This document shows, piece after piece, positions 47,270 through 55,930 of a stretch of 64,000 nucleotides of DNA; the first letter of the stretch is position 1, and each line of letters begins with the position of its first letter. Where the stretch lies: contig DASXVO010000018.1 of assembly GCA_036504215.1 (NCBI GenBank), forward strand, positions 1 to 64,000, in the 5' to 3' direction. The notes beneath the pieces are model-generated. The model did no database searches. It saw only the letters and a list, made by a program, of their open reading frames with translations, and was not told the DNA's origin. The translations under genes and the position numbers were made by a program. This stretch comes from Vicinamibacterales bacterium (GTDB lineage: Bacteria > Acidobacteriota > Vicinamibacteria > Vicinamibacterales > Fen-181).

Positions 47270-47632
47270 TCAGCCAGCCCGGGTGCCGTTGGGAACCGCT
47301 CGCTCCGGTGTGGCCAGGACTGGGGTGATGCCGTCCGCGAACCCGATATCGAACAGCATGCCTTGCGAGACCTCGCCCGCCATGCGCTTGGGCTCGAGGT
47401 TGACGACGAAGAGCGCTTGCAGCCCGACGATCTCCTGCGGATTGGCGCGTTCCAGCTTCATGCCGGCGAGGATCGTGCGCTGGTGGTCGCCGAAGTCCAC
47501 CGTGAGCCTGAGGAGCTTGTTCGACGTCGGGACTTCGTCGATCGTGACGATCGTGCCGACTCTGACATCGAGCTTCTGAACATCACCAAGCGCGATGGTT
47601 GGCTTGACCGGTGCCTGCGTGAATTGGTCCAC
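47270..47632 (-). CDS. CsaA/YgjH-like tRNA-binding domain protein
   Basis: The 120-residue protein is a single OB-fold of the tRNA-binding (EMAP II/CsaA) family: KLDVRVGTIVTIDEVPTSNKLLRLTVDFG, continuing to a VVNLEPKRMAGEVSQGMLF end. CsaA is a secretion-associated chaperone, and related domains bind tRNA. Which of these applies is not visible. The GTG at 47632 is supported by GGAGGAAG just upstream. It is 13 bp beyond the membrane-protein gene, so they are probably cotranscribed. Confidence 0.88.
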   Translation of the reverse strand: MDQFTQAPVKPTIALGDVQKLDVRVGTIVTIDEVPTSNKLLRLTVDFGDHQRTILAGMKLERANPQEIVGLQALFVVNLEPKRMAGEVSQGMLFDIGFADGITPVLATPERAVPNGTRAG

Positions 47633-47645
47633 TCGTCTTCCTCCC

Positions 47646-48332
47646 TCAATCCCCGCCGAGCGTTCGCGCGACAGCCACAACCGCGGCCATGCGCTCCCGC
47701 GTCTTCCCCGGGTCGAAGTGCCGGCCCTGCTCCTCCCACTGCGCGTACGCGCCCGTGGCATAGGCCGACGTTGCCAGCAACCCGAGTACGGCGTCTCTCG
47801 CACCGGGTTTGCCGAGGACGACCTTGGCGCCGGCCTCGTCGGCCGCCTTGACGCGGGCCGCCCGGTCGAATTCCTCGTCACCGATCTCGACGTCGCGAAA
47901 ACCGAACAGCGCCTTGCCCATGCGTGTGAACACACCCTCCGAGCCGATGCGCAAGTCGAACGGCAGCGGCTTCGGGTAGTCGGCCCGGACCACCGTGTAC
48001 TTCGTGTTGGTCTTTCCCGAACCGCGAGAGTCGGGGTAGATGGTGACCTCGACACCATCGGCCGTGCCGGCGATGCACAGGGCTCCCTTTGCCGGCAGTT
48101 CGGCCCACTTGCGCAGACCGGCAGGAATCTTCTCGCGCGCCTCGCGTGCGGCCTGGCGCAGTGTCGTTGGAATTGTCCGGTCGACCGCTTCCATCCCTTC
48201 CAGGAGCTCGAACCCCAGGGCGGCCGCCAATTGCCTGACTCCCGCGTCGGCCCTGCGCCGCTGCCTTCGGACCAGCGCACCGCCGACGATGACAATCAGC
48301 AGCATCCAGACGACGATGTAGAGGATGGGCAT
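47646..48332 (-). CDS. Single-pass membrane protein of unknown function
   Basis: The 228-residue protein has one N-terminal membrane helix (LYIVVWMLLIVIVGGALV). A cytoplasmic or periplasmic domain of about 200 residues follows, with beta segments such as TKYTVVRADYPKPLPFDLRIG and GFRDVEIGDEEFD. It somewhat resembles uncharacterised DUF3137-like membrane-bound proteins, a loose comparison only. AGG is about 7 bp before the ATG at 48332. The CsaA-like gene follows after 13 bp. Confidence 0.65.
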   Translation of the reverse strand: MPILYIVVWMLLIVIVGGALVRRQRRRADAGVRQLAAALGFELLEGMEAVDRTIPTTLRQAAREAREKIPAGLRKWAELPAKGALCIAGTADGVEVTIYPDSRGSGKTNTKYTVVRADYPKPLPFDLRIGSEGVFTRMGKALFGFRDVEIGDEEFDRAARVKAADEAGAKVVLGKPGARDAVLGLLATSAYATGAYAQWEEQGRHFDPGKTRERMAAVVAVARTLGGD

Positions 48333-48451
48333 AGTGAACCTGAAGAGTTAGGTGCCGCGACCCGCAGGCCGGACACCGCGCGCTCGTCGTGGTCTTGCCG
48401 GGGCGCTCCAATTGTCCTCGTGTCGCAAACAGCGTGCAAGGACCACGGTCA

Positions 48452-49423
48452 CTACTTGACGCGGGCCGACATCAGGAGCGAAAAGCCGTCGAAGCGGTAT
48501 TCGAGGTAGCCGTCGGTTGGGACGGCCTTCACCCGGCGCGCCGCCACGTCGCGCAGCGCATCGTCGAGCCGCGTCAGGTACTTCGGATCGGCGACCGGGA
48601 GGTTGTGCGCCGGGAGCAGCAGGTCGAGTGTCGGCACGAGGGCGGCAAGCCGCGCCACGGACGCGGAATAGGCGCGGACGTTGGTCTCCGGGATGTAGAG
48701 GTAGATCGGACCCAGGTAGAACGTGTCGCCTGTGAAGAGCAGCCGGTTCGCCCGGTCGAGCAGGCAGAGCGAATCAGGCGTGTGCCCGGGCGTCATCAGG
48801 ACTTCGAGTTCGCGGCCGCCCAGGTCGAGGCGCTGCCCCTCGCGGACGGTTCCCGTCGCGCGCCACGGCCTGATCCGGTAGGACGCGCGGGTCACGCCGG
48901 CGGGCAGCGGCCCGCACAGCCGCTCGGGCGCGAGCGCATCCCAGGCGGCGTAGTCGTTGGTGGCGCCGGCCGCGTTCTTTCGCGCGTAGTCCACGTCCAC
49001 GTTCAGGATCCGGGGAAAGTCGGCGTTGCCCCCCACGTGGTCGAAGTGCGTGTGGGAGTTCAGCACGGTGACCGGCAGGCTCGTCAGGCGGGACACGACC
49101 TCGTGCATGTTCCCGACGCCGATCCCGGTGTCGAACAGCAGCGCCTGCCTCGTGCCGACGATGACGTACGAGATGACCTCTTCCCACTGGCGCGGTTCGT
49201 AGATGGCGAAGACGCCGGGGCGAATGCGGTAGACCTCGAACCAGGGGTCGGCAGACGGCACGCGCGCGAGCGACGCGTAGCCCGGACGCGGCAACTGCCG
49301 GCACCACCCAGGCCTCAGGGGCTCGTCGCGCGCGGCCTGCCCCGCGATCGGCGCACCGGGAAGGGCCAGCAGGCCCCACACGGCCACGTACGCCAGGACG
49401 AGACGCGATCGGCGGTGCACCAT
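48452..49423 (-). CDS. Secreted metallo-beta-lactamase-fold hydrolase
   Basis: The 323-residue protein has a signal or membrane segment (about 8-27). The binuclear metal motif is HTHFDH (124-129), followed by TPGHTPDS and GDTF, and the last His is in LLPAHN. This is the glyoxalase II/subclass B metallo-beta-lactamase superfamily. The substrate could be a thioester, beta-lactam or lactone, and the sequence does not decide. The ATG at 49423 has a perfect TATAAT 7 bp upstream (49431-49436 on the plus strand), implying a leaderless or nearly leaderless transcript, in keeping with no ribosome site. Confidence 0.85.
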   Translation of the reverse strand: MVHRRSRLVLAYVAVWGLLALPGAPIAGQAARDEPLRPGWCRQLPRPGYASLARVPSADPWFEVYRIRPGVFAIYEPRQWEEVISYVIVGTRQALLFDTGIGVGNMHEVVSRLTSLPVTVLNSHTHFDHVGGNADFPRILNVDVDYARKNAAGATNDYAAWDALAPERLCGPLPAGVTRASYRIRPWRATGTVREGQRLDLGGRELEVLMTPGHTPDSLCLLDRANRLLFTGDTFYLGPIYLYIPETNVRAYSASVARLAALVPTLDLLLPAHNLPVADPKYLTRLDDALRDVAARRVKAVPTDGYLEYRFDGFSLLMSARVK

Positions 49424-49430
49424 CGGCGCG

Positions 49431-49436
49431 ATTATA
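49431..49436 (-). promoter_or_regulatory. Perfect -10 box, leaderless start of hydrolase gene
   Basis: TATAAT on the minus strand lies 7 bp before the ATG, which would put transcription start at or within a few bases of the start codon. The expected -35 position shows only a weak match. Confidence 0.4.
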
Positions 49437-49649
49437 GCCCGCGCCGCTGCAGTCGCACCGTGCGGGGTCCAGTTGCCGTTCCACCTCCCGGCGTTCCTGT
49501 GCCTGCGGGCGCAGGGTGCCGCGCAGGCCGATGTCCTCGGCTTCTACCCCCCGCACGATGCCGCCGTCGTGGCAGCGGGGGAGGCGTTTGTGGCGGACGG
49601 CGCGATGGGGTCGGCCGTTGGCCTCGTCCCGCTGGTTGCGTGCGCCAAT

Positions 49650-49825
49650 TTCTCGGGTCTTCTGCCCGCCCGCGGGGCGGCTCGTCTGGGAGCTTCACGG
49701 CCTCTGTCGACGGCCCGCCGGCGCCTGCGGGGATGATGCAGGTTCGCCGCCTGCGGGTGAGCGAGGACTTCTTCACCACGATGGGCGTGCCGATCCTGCG
49801 CGGAGACGCCACTCCACCGCGCCTG
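49650..49825 (+). pseudogene. Remnant of an ADOP/MacB-type permease
   Basis: A frame at 49733 preserves the segment SEDFFTTMGVPILRG, which corresponds to the periplasmic domain of MacB-like permeases; compare VCDNGYFEAMRIPLLRG in the intact gene at 52883. Neither a start nor the membrane helices are present. Upstream bases in the other frames hold further eroded similarity. It lies directly before a PadR gene, suggesting that a PadR-permease pair once stood here. The 593-bp gap 49424-50016 otherwise holds only the PadR promoter. Confidence 0.55.
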
Positions 49826-49977
49826 CAGTCGTGGGCCGCAGCTGGACGAAGCTGCTGGTCTCGGTCCATCGAGGCAGATGGAATGCTCGGCAGGGACACC
49901 GATCGGCTCCTGACCCGATTTCGCGACCAGCCCAGTGACGGAGCCGGGATCGGCGATACGCGTCAGAGCCTGGACTG

Positions 49978-50006
49978 TTGACATACATAGAACAACAATG
50001 TATAAG
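49978..50006 (+). promoter_or_regulatory. Strong sigma-70 promoter with overlapping inverted repeat
   Basis: TTGACA (49978-49983) and TATAAG (50001-50006) are separated by 17 bp, nearly ideal. Between and over them runs the inverted repeat ATACAT-N9-ATGTAT (49983-50003), whose arms resemble PadR operator half-sites (ATGT/ACAT). Transcription would start near 50013, only a few bases before the ATG at 50017, a near-leaderless message. PadR binding here would block RNA polymerase, suggesting autorepression. Confidence 0.65.
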
Positions 50007-50016
50007 ACTTCTACGT

Positions 50017-50355
50017 ATGAACGTGAGCAAGGACCTGGTTGCTGCTTCCGCCACGCCGCTCGTGCTCGCCATCCTTGCCGAAGGCGACAGTTACGGCTAC
50101 GCCATCATCAAGCGGGTGGCCGAGTTGTCAGGCGGCCACCTGCAGTGGACCGACGGCATGCTCTATCCGGTGCTGCACCGGCTCGAGCGCCAAGGTCATG
50201 TCGCGGCGAAGTGGTCCGCGCCCGAGAACGGCCGCAGGCGCAAGTACTACCGAATCACTAGAGAAGGCCGAGCGCAGCTCGCCGCCCAGCGGCAGCAGTG
50301 GAAGGCCGTGGACGGTACCCTGCGGGGTATCTGGATGCAGGTGTGCACGGTATGA
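50017..50355 (+). CDS. PadR-family transcriptional regulator
   Basis: The 112-residue regulator has a PadR winged helix: LAEGDSYGYAIIKRVAEL, then GMLYPVLHRLERQGHV and a wing with RRRKYYRITREGRAQL. It represses genes in response to small molecules or envelope signals. There is no ribosome site before the ATG at 50017, consistent with the near-leaderless transcript predicted from the promoter. Its stop overlaps the start of the HAAS-membrane gene (ATGA, 50352-50355), so regulator and partner are translationally coupled. Autoregulation is inferred from the operator-like repeat. Confidence 0.92.
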   Translation: MNVSKDLVAASATPLVLAILAEGDSYGYAIIKRVAELSGGHLQWTDGMLYPVLHRLERQGHVAAKWSAPENGRRRKYYRITREGRAQLAAQRQQWKAVDGTLRGIWMQVCTV

Positions 50356-51719
50356 CGACCTTCTCCGATCAACCGATCGAGGAACAAATCGCGCAGTGGC
50401 GGGAGTACTTACGCCGCCGGCAGGCCGTTCACGGTCCCGACGTGGAGGAGCTCGAGGGACATCTGCGCGACCAGCTGGTGGCGCTCACCGACGCCGGCCT
50501 GGCAGGAGATGAAGCGTTCCTGATCGCGGTCAAGCGCATGGGCAGCCTCGATGCGCTGTCACGCGAGTTCGCGCGCGCGCATTCCGAGCGGCTGTGGAAG
50601 CAGTTGGTCATCGCGCCCGGCGATGATGAGCCGGCGAACGCCTCATACGCCGAGACGCTCGTCGTCCTGAGTCTCGCCGTCGCCGCGGCGTTGGCCGTCA
50701 AGGTGCCGGCGCTGTTCGGTCTTCGGATCGACAGTGGTGGAGAACCGTTCTACTTCCGCAACGCCAGTCTGTTCGTCTTGCCGCTGCTGACGATCTACTT
50801 CGTGTGGAAGCGTGGGTTGAGCGTTGCGGGCGGCCTCTGGCTCGCGCTGCCCTTCGCGGCCGGTGCTGTTTTCGCCAACGTCTTCCCCTTCCCCAAGGGC
50901 AGTCACACTGAGGTGCTGACCAGTCTGCACCTGCCAATCGCCCTCTGGATGGCCGTGGGCTTCGCGTACGTCCGAGGCCGCTGGTTCGCCGACGGTGGAC
51001 GCATGAACTTCGTCCGGTTCTCGGGCGAGCTGGCGATCTACTACGTGCTCATCGCGCTCGGTGGGGGCGTCCTCACCGGCTTTACGATGACGATGTTCAA
51101 GGCCATCGAGATGAACGCCGGGTGGTTCGTCGGGGGCTGGCTGATCCCGTGCGGGGCGGCGGGGGCCGTCATCATCGGGTCCTGGCTCGTGGAGGCGAAA
51201 CAGAGTGTCATCGAGAACATGGCACCGGTGCTGACCAGGCTGTTCGCGCCGCTGTTCACCGTGCTGCTACTGGCGTTTCTGGCGACGATGGCGTGGACAG
51301 GCAGCCCCATCAACGTAAAGCGGGAGGTACTGATCGGCTTCGATCTGCTGCTGGCGGTGGTCGTCGGGCTGGTGCTCTACGCCGCGTCTGCGCGCGACCC
51401 GCAGGCACCGCCCGACCTCTTCGACGGCTTGCAGCTGCTGCTCGTGGTCAGCGCACTCGTGGTCGATGGGGTGGCGCTCGCGGCGATCGCAGCCCGCATC
51501 TCCGAGTTTGGCTTCACTCCCAACCGAGTGGCGGCTCTTGGCGAGAATCTCATTCTGCTCGTCAACCTGGCGTGGTCGGCGTGGCTCTATGCCCGCTTCC
51601 TGCGTCGCCGGGGTTCGTTTGCCGCACTGGAGCGATGGCAGATCACGTATCTGCCCGTGTACTGCGCATGGGCGGCGCTGGTGGTTGTCCTGTTCCCGCC
51701 CCTGTTCGGCTACCGTTGA
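50352..51719 (+). CDS. HAAS-domain multi-pass membrane protein
   Basis: The 455-residue protein starts with a HAAS-type permease-prefix helical domain (about 5-75: IAQWREYLRRRQAV, then DVEELEGHLRDQLV and AFLIAVKRMGS). About ten membrane helices follow (from about 97 to the end). No ATP-binding or known catalytic motif is present. HAAS domains are frequently encoded with PadR regulators and are thought to sense or relay membrane signals. Here the coupled PadR gene is immediately upstream (ATGA). The function of the membrane part is unknown; the general look is of DUF4153-like or exporter-type proteins. Confidence 0.8.
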   Translation: MTTFSDQPIEEQIAQWREYLRRRQAVHGPDVEELEGHLRDQLVALTDAGLAGDEAFLIAVKRMGSLDALSREFARAHSERLWKQLVIAPGDDEPANASYAETLVVLSLAVAAALAVKVPALFGLRIDSGGEPFYFRNASLFVLPLLTIYFVWKRGLSVAGGLWLALPFAAGAVFANVFPFPKGSHTEVLTSLHLPIALWMAVGFAYVRGRWFADGGRMNFVRFSGELAIYYVLIALGGGVLTGFTMTMFKAIEMNAGWFVGGWLIPCGAAGAVIIGSWLVEAKQSVIENMAPVLTRLFAPLFTVLLLAFLATMAWTGSPINVKREVLIGFDLLLAVVVGLVLYAASARDPQAPPDLFDGLQLLLVVSALVVDGVALAAIAARISEFGFTPNRVAALGENLILLVNLAWSAWLYARFLRRRGSFAALERWQITYLPVYCAWAALVVVLFPPLFGYR

Positions 51720-52156
51720 TGCACCCCCACGGGCAGAGCATTGGGGGATAGTCCTGACCTGTTGCCCAGTGTCCTGGGATGGGCTGAGGACACGTGCGAG
51801 TCGAACGAGTCGGGCGACGACCTCGAGTGGTTCGCGCCGGCCAGGATCTTGTTGCAGGCTCTCACGACGAACGGCCGAACACGAAGCCGCCTGATCCCGC
51901 GCTATCGGTGAGTGTGGGTTCGTGCACGGACGCGTCTATCGCGGTCTCTGTCTCGCCAATCAACCTGTTTGAGTGACGCCAGCCTCGTCGTCGCGGGGCC
52001 GCAAATCCGGCGCGCTTCGAGGCGAAGGCTGCGCCTCACGAAGAGGATCTTCGTGACAGCCGCTGAGGGTGTATCTCCAGGCAGGAGTCGCCCACGACCA
52101 TCCGGCAGGCGTTCTACACCTCGCGCGCGGATCCCTTTCGCACTACTGTGTCGCGC
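51720..52156 (+). other. Intergenic region with a perfect hairpin
   Basis: This 437-bp region has no convincing gene. It holds a perfect 9-bp stem TCACGAAGA-GGA-TCTTCGTGA (52036-52056), which has no T-tract. Other open frames here are short and compositionally like shadows. Confidence 0.5.
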
Positions 52157-52783
52157 ATGCCTGATGCGCTCTTCCCTGATCTCGACGCGCGGCCCGCGGA
52201 GCGCCCGACCGAGACATTCGCGGGGATGCCGAGCGAGTCCCGGCCAAAGCGAGACGAAGTGCCTGGCGAAGCGGCTTCCACCAGAATGGCGGGGCCTTCG
52301 GTTCGCACCCGTCCGATTGCATTGGAGGAAGCGCATGCGCCGGATCATCTGGCGTCGCTCGAGACGAAAGCGGCGACGGACGTCGGCCGCGAGGCGATGG
52401 GTGGCGGCGCGCTCTTGGCCGCGGGCAAGCGCTACGAAGCGGTCGTTCCGGCGCGTGCGGGAAACGACGTCGAGTACGACGTGAAGGGGTTGTACAACGG
52501 CGTCGTCGCAGAGGCGGCAGTCGATGACGGTTTCGAAGGCAGCCTGCGCTTCGTGGTCATCGGCGATGGACGAGAGCTGTGGGCGAGCGACTCATTGAGC
52601 AAGGGGAGCACGCCGATTCCGGTTCGTGTGAGCATCGCGGGCGTCAAGCGACTCGTGCTGCGCGCAACGGCCGTTGGCAGGACACCAGCCGGCGACCGCG
52701 GAACCGAGGGCACAAGCATGCGCATGGGCGCGCAGGCGGGCTGGATCGGCGCCCGGCTGAACGGTCCAGTGAACACGCGATGA
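52157..52783 (+). CDS. NPCBM-like domain protein, start uncertain
   Basis: The frame encodes an NPCBM/NEW2-type carbohydrate-binding module in its C-terminal half (about residues 100-208). Segments are YDVKGLYNGVVAEAAVDDG, SLRFVVIGDGRELWAS, PVRVSIAGVKRLVLRA and a final WIGARL. The N-terminal half has no similarity that I recognise and no signal peptide, which is odd for such a module. The start is doubtful: ATG 52157 or GTG 52148, neither with a clear ribosome site. It may be the remnant of a longer glycoside-related protein. Confidence 0.45.
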   Translation: MPDALFPDLDARPAERPTETFAGMPSESRPKRDEVPGEAASTRMAGPSVRTRPIALEEAHAPDHLASLETKAATDVGREAMGGGALLAAGKRYEAVVPARAGNDVEYDVKGLYNGVVAEAAVDDGFEGSLRFVVIGDGRELWASDSLSKGSTPIPVRVSIAGVKRLVLRATAVGRTPAGDRGTEGTSMRMGAQAGWIGARLNGPVNTR

Positions 52784-52882
52784 GGCGTCGTCGGGCAGGC
52801 CGCGTCGCAGTCCCGCGAAGTCGCAAAGATGAGCAGGGCTGCCAGTCCATCACGACCCGCCTGGCGGTCGAGTGTCTCCGGC

Positions 52883-55522
52883 TCACTCCTGGCGCAGTAC
52901 CTCAACGGGATTCGTGCGGGCGGCTCGTCGAGCCGGGATGTAGCTCGCGGCAAGCGCCACGGTACCGACCACGCCAATGGCCGAGGTCAGCGCCACCGGG
53001 TCGGTCGGCGTGACCCCGAACAGGAGCGCGTCGATCGCCTGCGTGAGGACGAGGGCCAGCGGTGCGCCGACGGCCAGACCGCTGACGGTCAACTGGAGCC
53101 CCGTGCCCACGACCATTCTCACGATCTGCCGGCCATGGGCGCCGAGCGCCAGGCGGACGCCCATCTCCGCGGCCCGCTGTCTGACCGAGTACGACATCAC
53201 CCCGTAGATGCCAATGGAGGTCAGGAAGAGCGCCAGCCCCGCAAACACCGTGAGGATCATCCACGTGAACCGCGCACGCTGCAGCGAGCGCGCGATCCAC
53301 TGCTCCATGCTCCGGACATCCGACACGGGCTGATCGGGGTCGAGCACGCGAACCTCGTGCTCGACCATCGGCGCGATCGTCAGCGGTTCGCCGGCGGTTC
53401 GCACGGTGAGCGTCATTGCGCTGTAGGGCAGTTGCGGATGCGGCCAGTACGCCATCGGACGAATCTCGGTCGCCAGATCGGCCTGTCTCACATCACCCGC
53501 CACGCCGACGATCCTGGTCGGTACCAGGGGATCGGTCATGTTGATGACCAGCCGTTTCCCGAGCGGATCCTCGCCTGGGAAGTACTGTCTGGCGAGTGCG
53601 CTGTTGATAATGACGACGTTCGACGCCTCCTGCATCTCGCGGTGCTCGAACAGTCGTCCGCGGAGGAGTGGGATTCGCATCGCTTCGAAGTACCCGTTGT
53701 CGCACACACGGACCTCGGTGACGAGGTCCTGTCCCGGCGGCGGCGCCGGCCGCCCTTCGATGGTGAAGTTCGTGGCGGCCCCGAGTCCGGCAAACGGCAG
53801 GAAGCTGACCACGCCTGCGGCGCGCACACCGGGCAGGGCGGACGCCCGATCGACCGCAGACTGGAAGAACCGCAGGCGTTGGCCGGCCTCCCCGTACTTC
53901 GAAGAGGGCAGCGATACGCGCATCGTGACGACGTCCTTCTGGTCGAATCCCGGCTCGACGCCGCTCAGTGTCCAGAAACTGCGGATCAGCAGGATGGCTC
54001 CGACGAGCACGACGACCGCGAGCGCCACCTCCGCGACGACGAACAGGTGACGCAGACGGCGGTTCTCTCTCGTCGATCCAGCCTGCCTGGCGCCGGTTCC
54101 GAGCGCGCCCCGCCCGTACGACCGTGCGGCGTCGATCGCCGGCGCGAAGCCGCAGATCGCGACCGTGGCGATACAGGCTGCGGCCGTGAAGCCCAGGACG
54201 GTCAGGTTGATGCGAACCCGGCCGAGACCGACGAGGTCGACCGGGCTGAGCGCGACGAGAAACGCCGTCCCCCATCGGGCGACGACGAGCCCGCCGGCTG
54301 CGCCGAGGAGCGCCAGCACCAGCGTCTCGGTGAGCAACTGACGCACCATCTGCCCGCGGCCCGCGCCGAGCGCCGTCCTGATGGCGAATTCCCGGTGGCG
54401 GGCTGCGCCGCGCGCGAGCAGGAGGTTGGCCACGTTGGCGCAGGCAATCAGCAGGACGAAGGCCACCGCGCCGAGCAGGACGAGCAGCGCCGGGCGAATG
54501 TCGCCCGCGAGTTCCGTGTGGAGCGGGACGAGCCGCGCCGTCCAGCCCGTGTCGAAATCGGGCCACTCGGCCCTCAGGCCCGAGGCGATCGTGTCCATCT
54601 GCGACTGGGCCTGCTCGAGCGGGACACCGCCCTTCAGTCGGCCGACGGCTGTCAGATACCGACCGCTCGGCTTCCGCTGTTCTTCAGCGAACTGGAAGGG
54701 CAACCAGGCATCGGGGGGCTTGCCGACCAGCGAACCGGCCGGGACGAAGAGGCGGGCATCGGGCGGCATCACGCCGACCACGGTCGCCAGACGGCCGCCG
54801 AGCCGAATGGCGCGCCCGACCACAGCTGCGCTGCCACCGAACCGCCGTAGCCAGAGTTGATGGCTGAGGATCGTCACCCGATCCGGCGCGGGCGTCTGGT
54901 CGGCCCCTTCACCTCGCGCGAAGACCCGGCCGAGAGCGGGTCCGACGCCGAGCGTCGGGAAGAACTCTGGCGTGACGACCTGGACCACCAGTTCCTCGGC
55001 CTCGCCAACACCCGCGAGGCTCATGCGCGTGTCGTAGAGCGCGGCCATCTGCTCGAAGGCGGTTGCCCGGTCGCGCCAGCGGAGGAAATTGGCGGGTCCC
55101 ACGGTGTTTGGCTTGCCGGGCCGCCGGGCGGTCTCCTCCCACATCATGACGAGCCGGTCCGGATCTCGGAAAGGCAGCGGTTCGAGGAGCACGGCGTTCA
55201 CGATCGTGAAGATCGCCGTGTTGGCGCCGATGCCCAGCGCCAGCGTCACGATCACGATGGCCGTGTATCCCGGGCTCCGACGCATCGTCCGCAAGGCATG
55301 GCGCACGTCGCGCTTGAACTGATCGAGCCAGCGCCATCCCCACATATCGCGGGTCACCTCCCGGACGAGATCGACGTTGCCGAACTCGCGCCGCGCGGCC
55401 GCAGCCGCCTTCTCGGGCGACTCACCGCGCTCGATCCGCTCGCGCGTCGCCATCTGCAGGTGCGTCCGCATCTCCTCGTCGAGCTCATCGTCTCGGCGAC
55501 GACGCCGGAACAGGGGCGTCAT
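52883..55522 (-). CDS. ADOP-family FtsX/MacB-type permease
   Basis: The 879-residue protein has an N-terminal permease-prefix segment (about 1-55), then two MacB-periplasmic/FtsX units. Each unit has a periplasmic domain and membrane helices, e.g. YTAIVIVTLALGIGANTAIFTIVN, then VAFVLLIACANVANLLLARGAARHREFAIR, and a C-terminal FtsX domain with SIGIYGVMSYSVRQRAAEMGVRLALG. The family is named for acidobacterial duplicated orphan permeases, because no ATPase is usually adjacent; none is here. The start ATG at 55522 overlaps the PadR stop (ATGA, 55519-55522), so expression is tied to that regulator. It probably extrudes a toxic or lipophilic compound. Confidence 0.92.
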   Translation of the reverse strand: MTPLFRRRRRDDELDEEMRTHLQMATRERIERGESPEKAAAAARREFGNVDLVREVTRDMWGWRWLDQFKRDVRHALRTMRRSPGYTAIVIVTLALGIGANTAIFTIVNAVLLEPLPFRDPDRLVMMWEETARRPGKPNTVGPANFLRWRDRATAFEQMAALYDTRMSLAGVGEAEELVVQVVTPEFFPTLGVGPALGRVFARGEGADQTPAPDRVTILSHQLWLRRFGGSAAVVGRAIRLGGRLATVVGVMPPDARLFVPAGSLVGKPPDAWLPFQFAEEQRKPSGRYLTAVGRLKGGVPLEQAQSQMDTIASGLRAEWPDFDTGWTARLVPLHTELAGDIRPALLVLLGAVAFVLLIACANVANLLLARGAARHREFAIRTALGAGRGQMVRQLLTETLVLALLGAAGGLVVARWGTAFLVALSPVDLVGLGRVRINLTVLGFTAAACIATVAICGFAPAIDAARSYGRGALGTGARQAGSTRENRRLRHLFVVAEVALAVVVLVGAILLIRSFWTLSGVEPGFDQKDVVTMRVSLPSSKYGEAGQRLRFFQSAVDRASALPGVRAAGVVSFLPFAGLGAATNFTIEGRPAPPPGQDLVTEVRVCDNGYFEAMRIPLLRGRLFEHREMQEASNVVIINSALARQYFPGEDPLGKRLVINMTDPLVPTRIVGVAGDVRQADLATEIRPMAYWPHPQLPYSAMTLTVRTAGEPLTIAPMVEHEVRVLDPDQPVSDVRSMEQWIARSLQRARFTWMILTVFAGLALFLTSIGIYGVMSYSVRQRAAEMGVRLALGAHGRQIVRMVVGTGLQLTVSGLAVGAPLALVLTQAIDALLFGVTPTDPVALTSAIGVVGTVALAASYIPARRAARTNPVEVLRQE

Positions 55523-55884
55523 GCTTCGCTCGCTCGCCTGGTCGGGTCCATGATGCCGGCGACGGCCTCGGTGAGTTGCGTCCAGCGGGATCGCTCGGTC
55601 GCCAACTGCTTCTTGCCGGCCACGGTCAGGCCGTAGGTCCTGACGCGCTGGTTGTTGTCGGAGACTCGCCACTCCGCGGCAATCCAGCCGCGGCGCTCGA
55701 GCCGGTGCAGAGCCGGGTACAGCGAGCCGGTCTCCACGCCCAGGACGTCACCGGAGTTGATCCGGATGGCCTGGCTGATGCCATAGCCATGTTGACGTCC
55801 CCACTGGAGCGTCTGGAGGATGAGGAAGTCGAGCGTGCCCTGGAGCAGCTCGATGCGGTTCTGGTAGCGACCGGCCTTGGTCAT
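55519..55884 (-). CDS. PadR-family transcriptional regulator
   Basis: This 121-residue PadR protein has LLQGTLDFLILQTLQ at the N-terminus, the DNA-contacting region GSLYPALHRLERRGWI and the wing segment RVRTYGLTVAGKKQL. It is the usual partner of the ADOP permease, with which it overlaps by ATGA. The ATG at 55884 is preferred over a longer start because it begins the family N-terminus. An inverted repeat TGTAG-N5-CTACA lies 5-19 bp upstream and is the probable operator. The other PadR in this window (50017) has a different operator-like repeat. Confidence 0.92.
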   Translation of the reverse strand: MTKAGRYQNRIELLQGTLDFLILQTLQWGRQHGYGISQAIRINSGDVLGVETGSLYPALHRLERRGWIAAEWRVSDNNQRVRTYGLTVAGKKQLATERSRWTQLTEAVAGIMDPTRRASEA

Positions 55885-55888
55885 AGGA

Positions 55889-55903
55889 TGTAGCCATCCT
55901 ACA
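55889..55903 (-). promoter_or_regulatory. Candidate PadR operator
   Basis: TGTAG-CCATC-CTACA is a perfect 5-bp inverted repeat with 5-bp spacer, immediately upstream of the PadR start. It overlaps a second inverted repeat AGGATG-TAGC-CATCCT (55885-55900). A dimeric PadR bound here would block translation or transcription start. Confidence 0.4.
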
Positions 55904-55930
55904 CCCATGGCTGCAGGATGGCTACTGGGG

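Noticed and set aside
48389-49981. Plus-strand 530-codon frame over the hydrolase gene
   Set aside because: The first 1 kb is antisense to a clear metallo-beta-lactamase-fold gene. Only the last part (49650-49825) carries permease similarity and is listed as a pseudogene.
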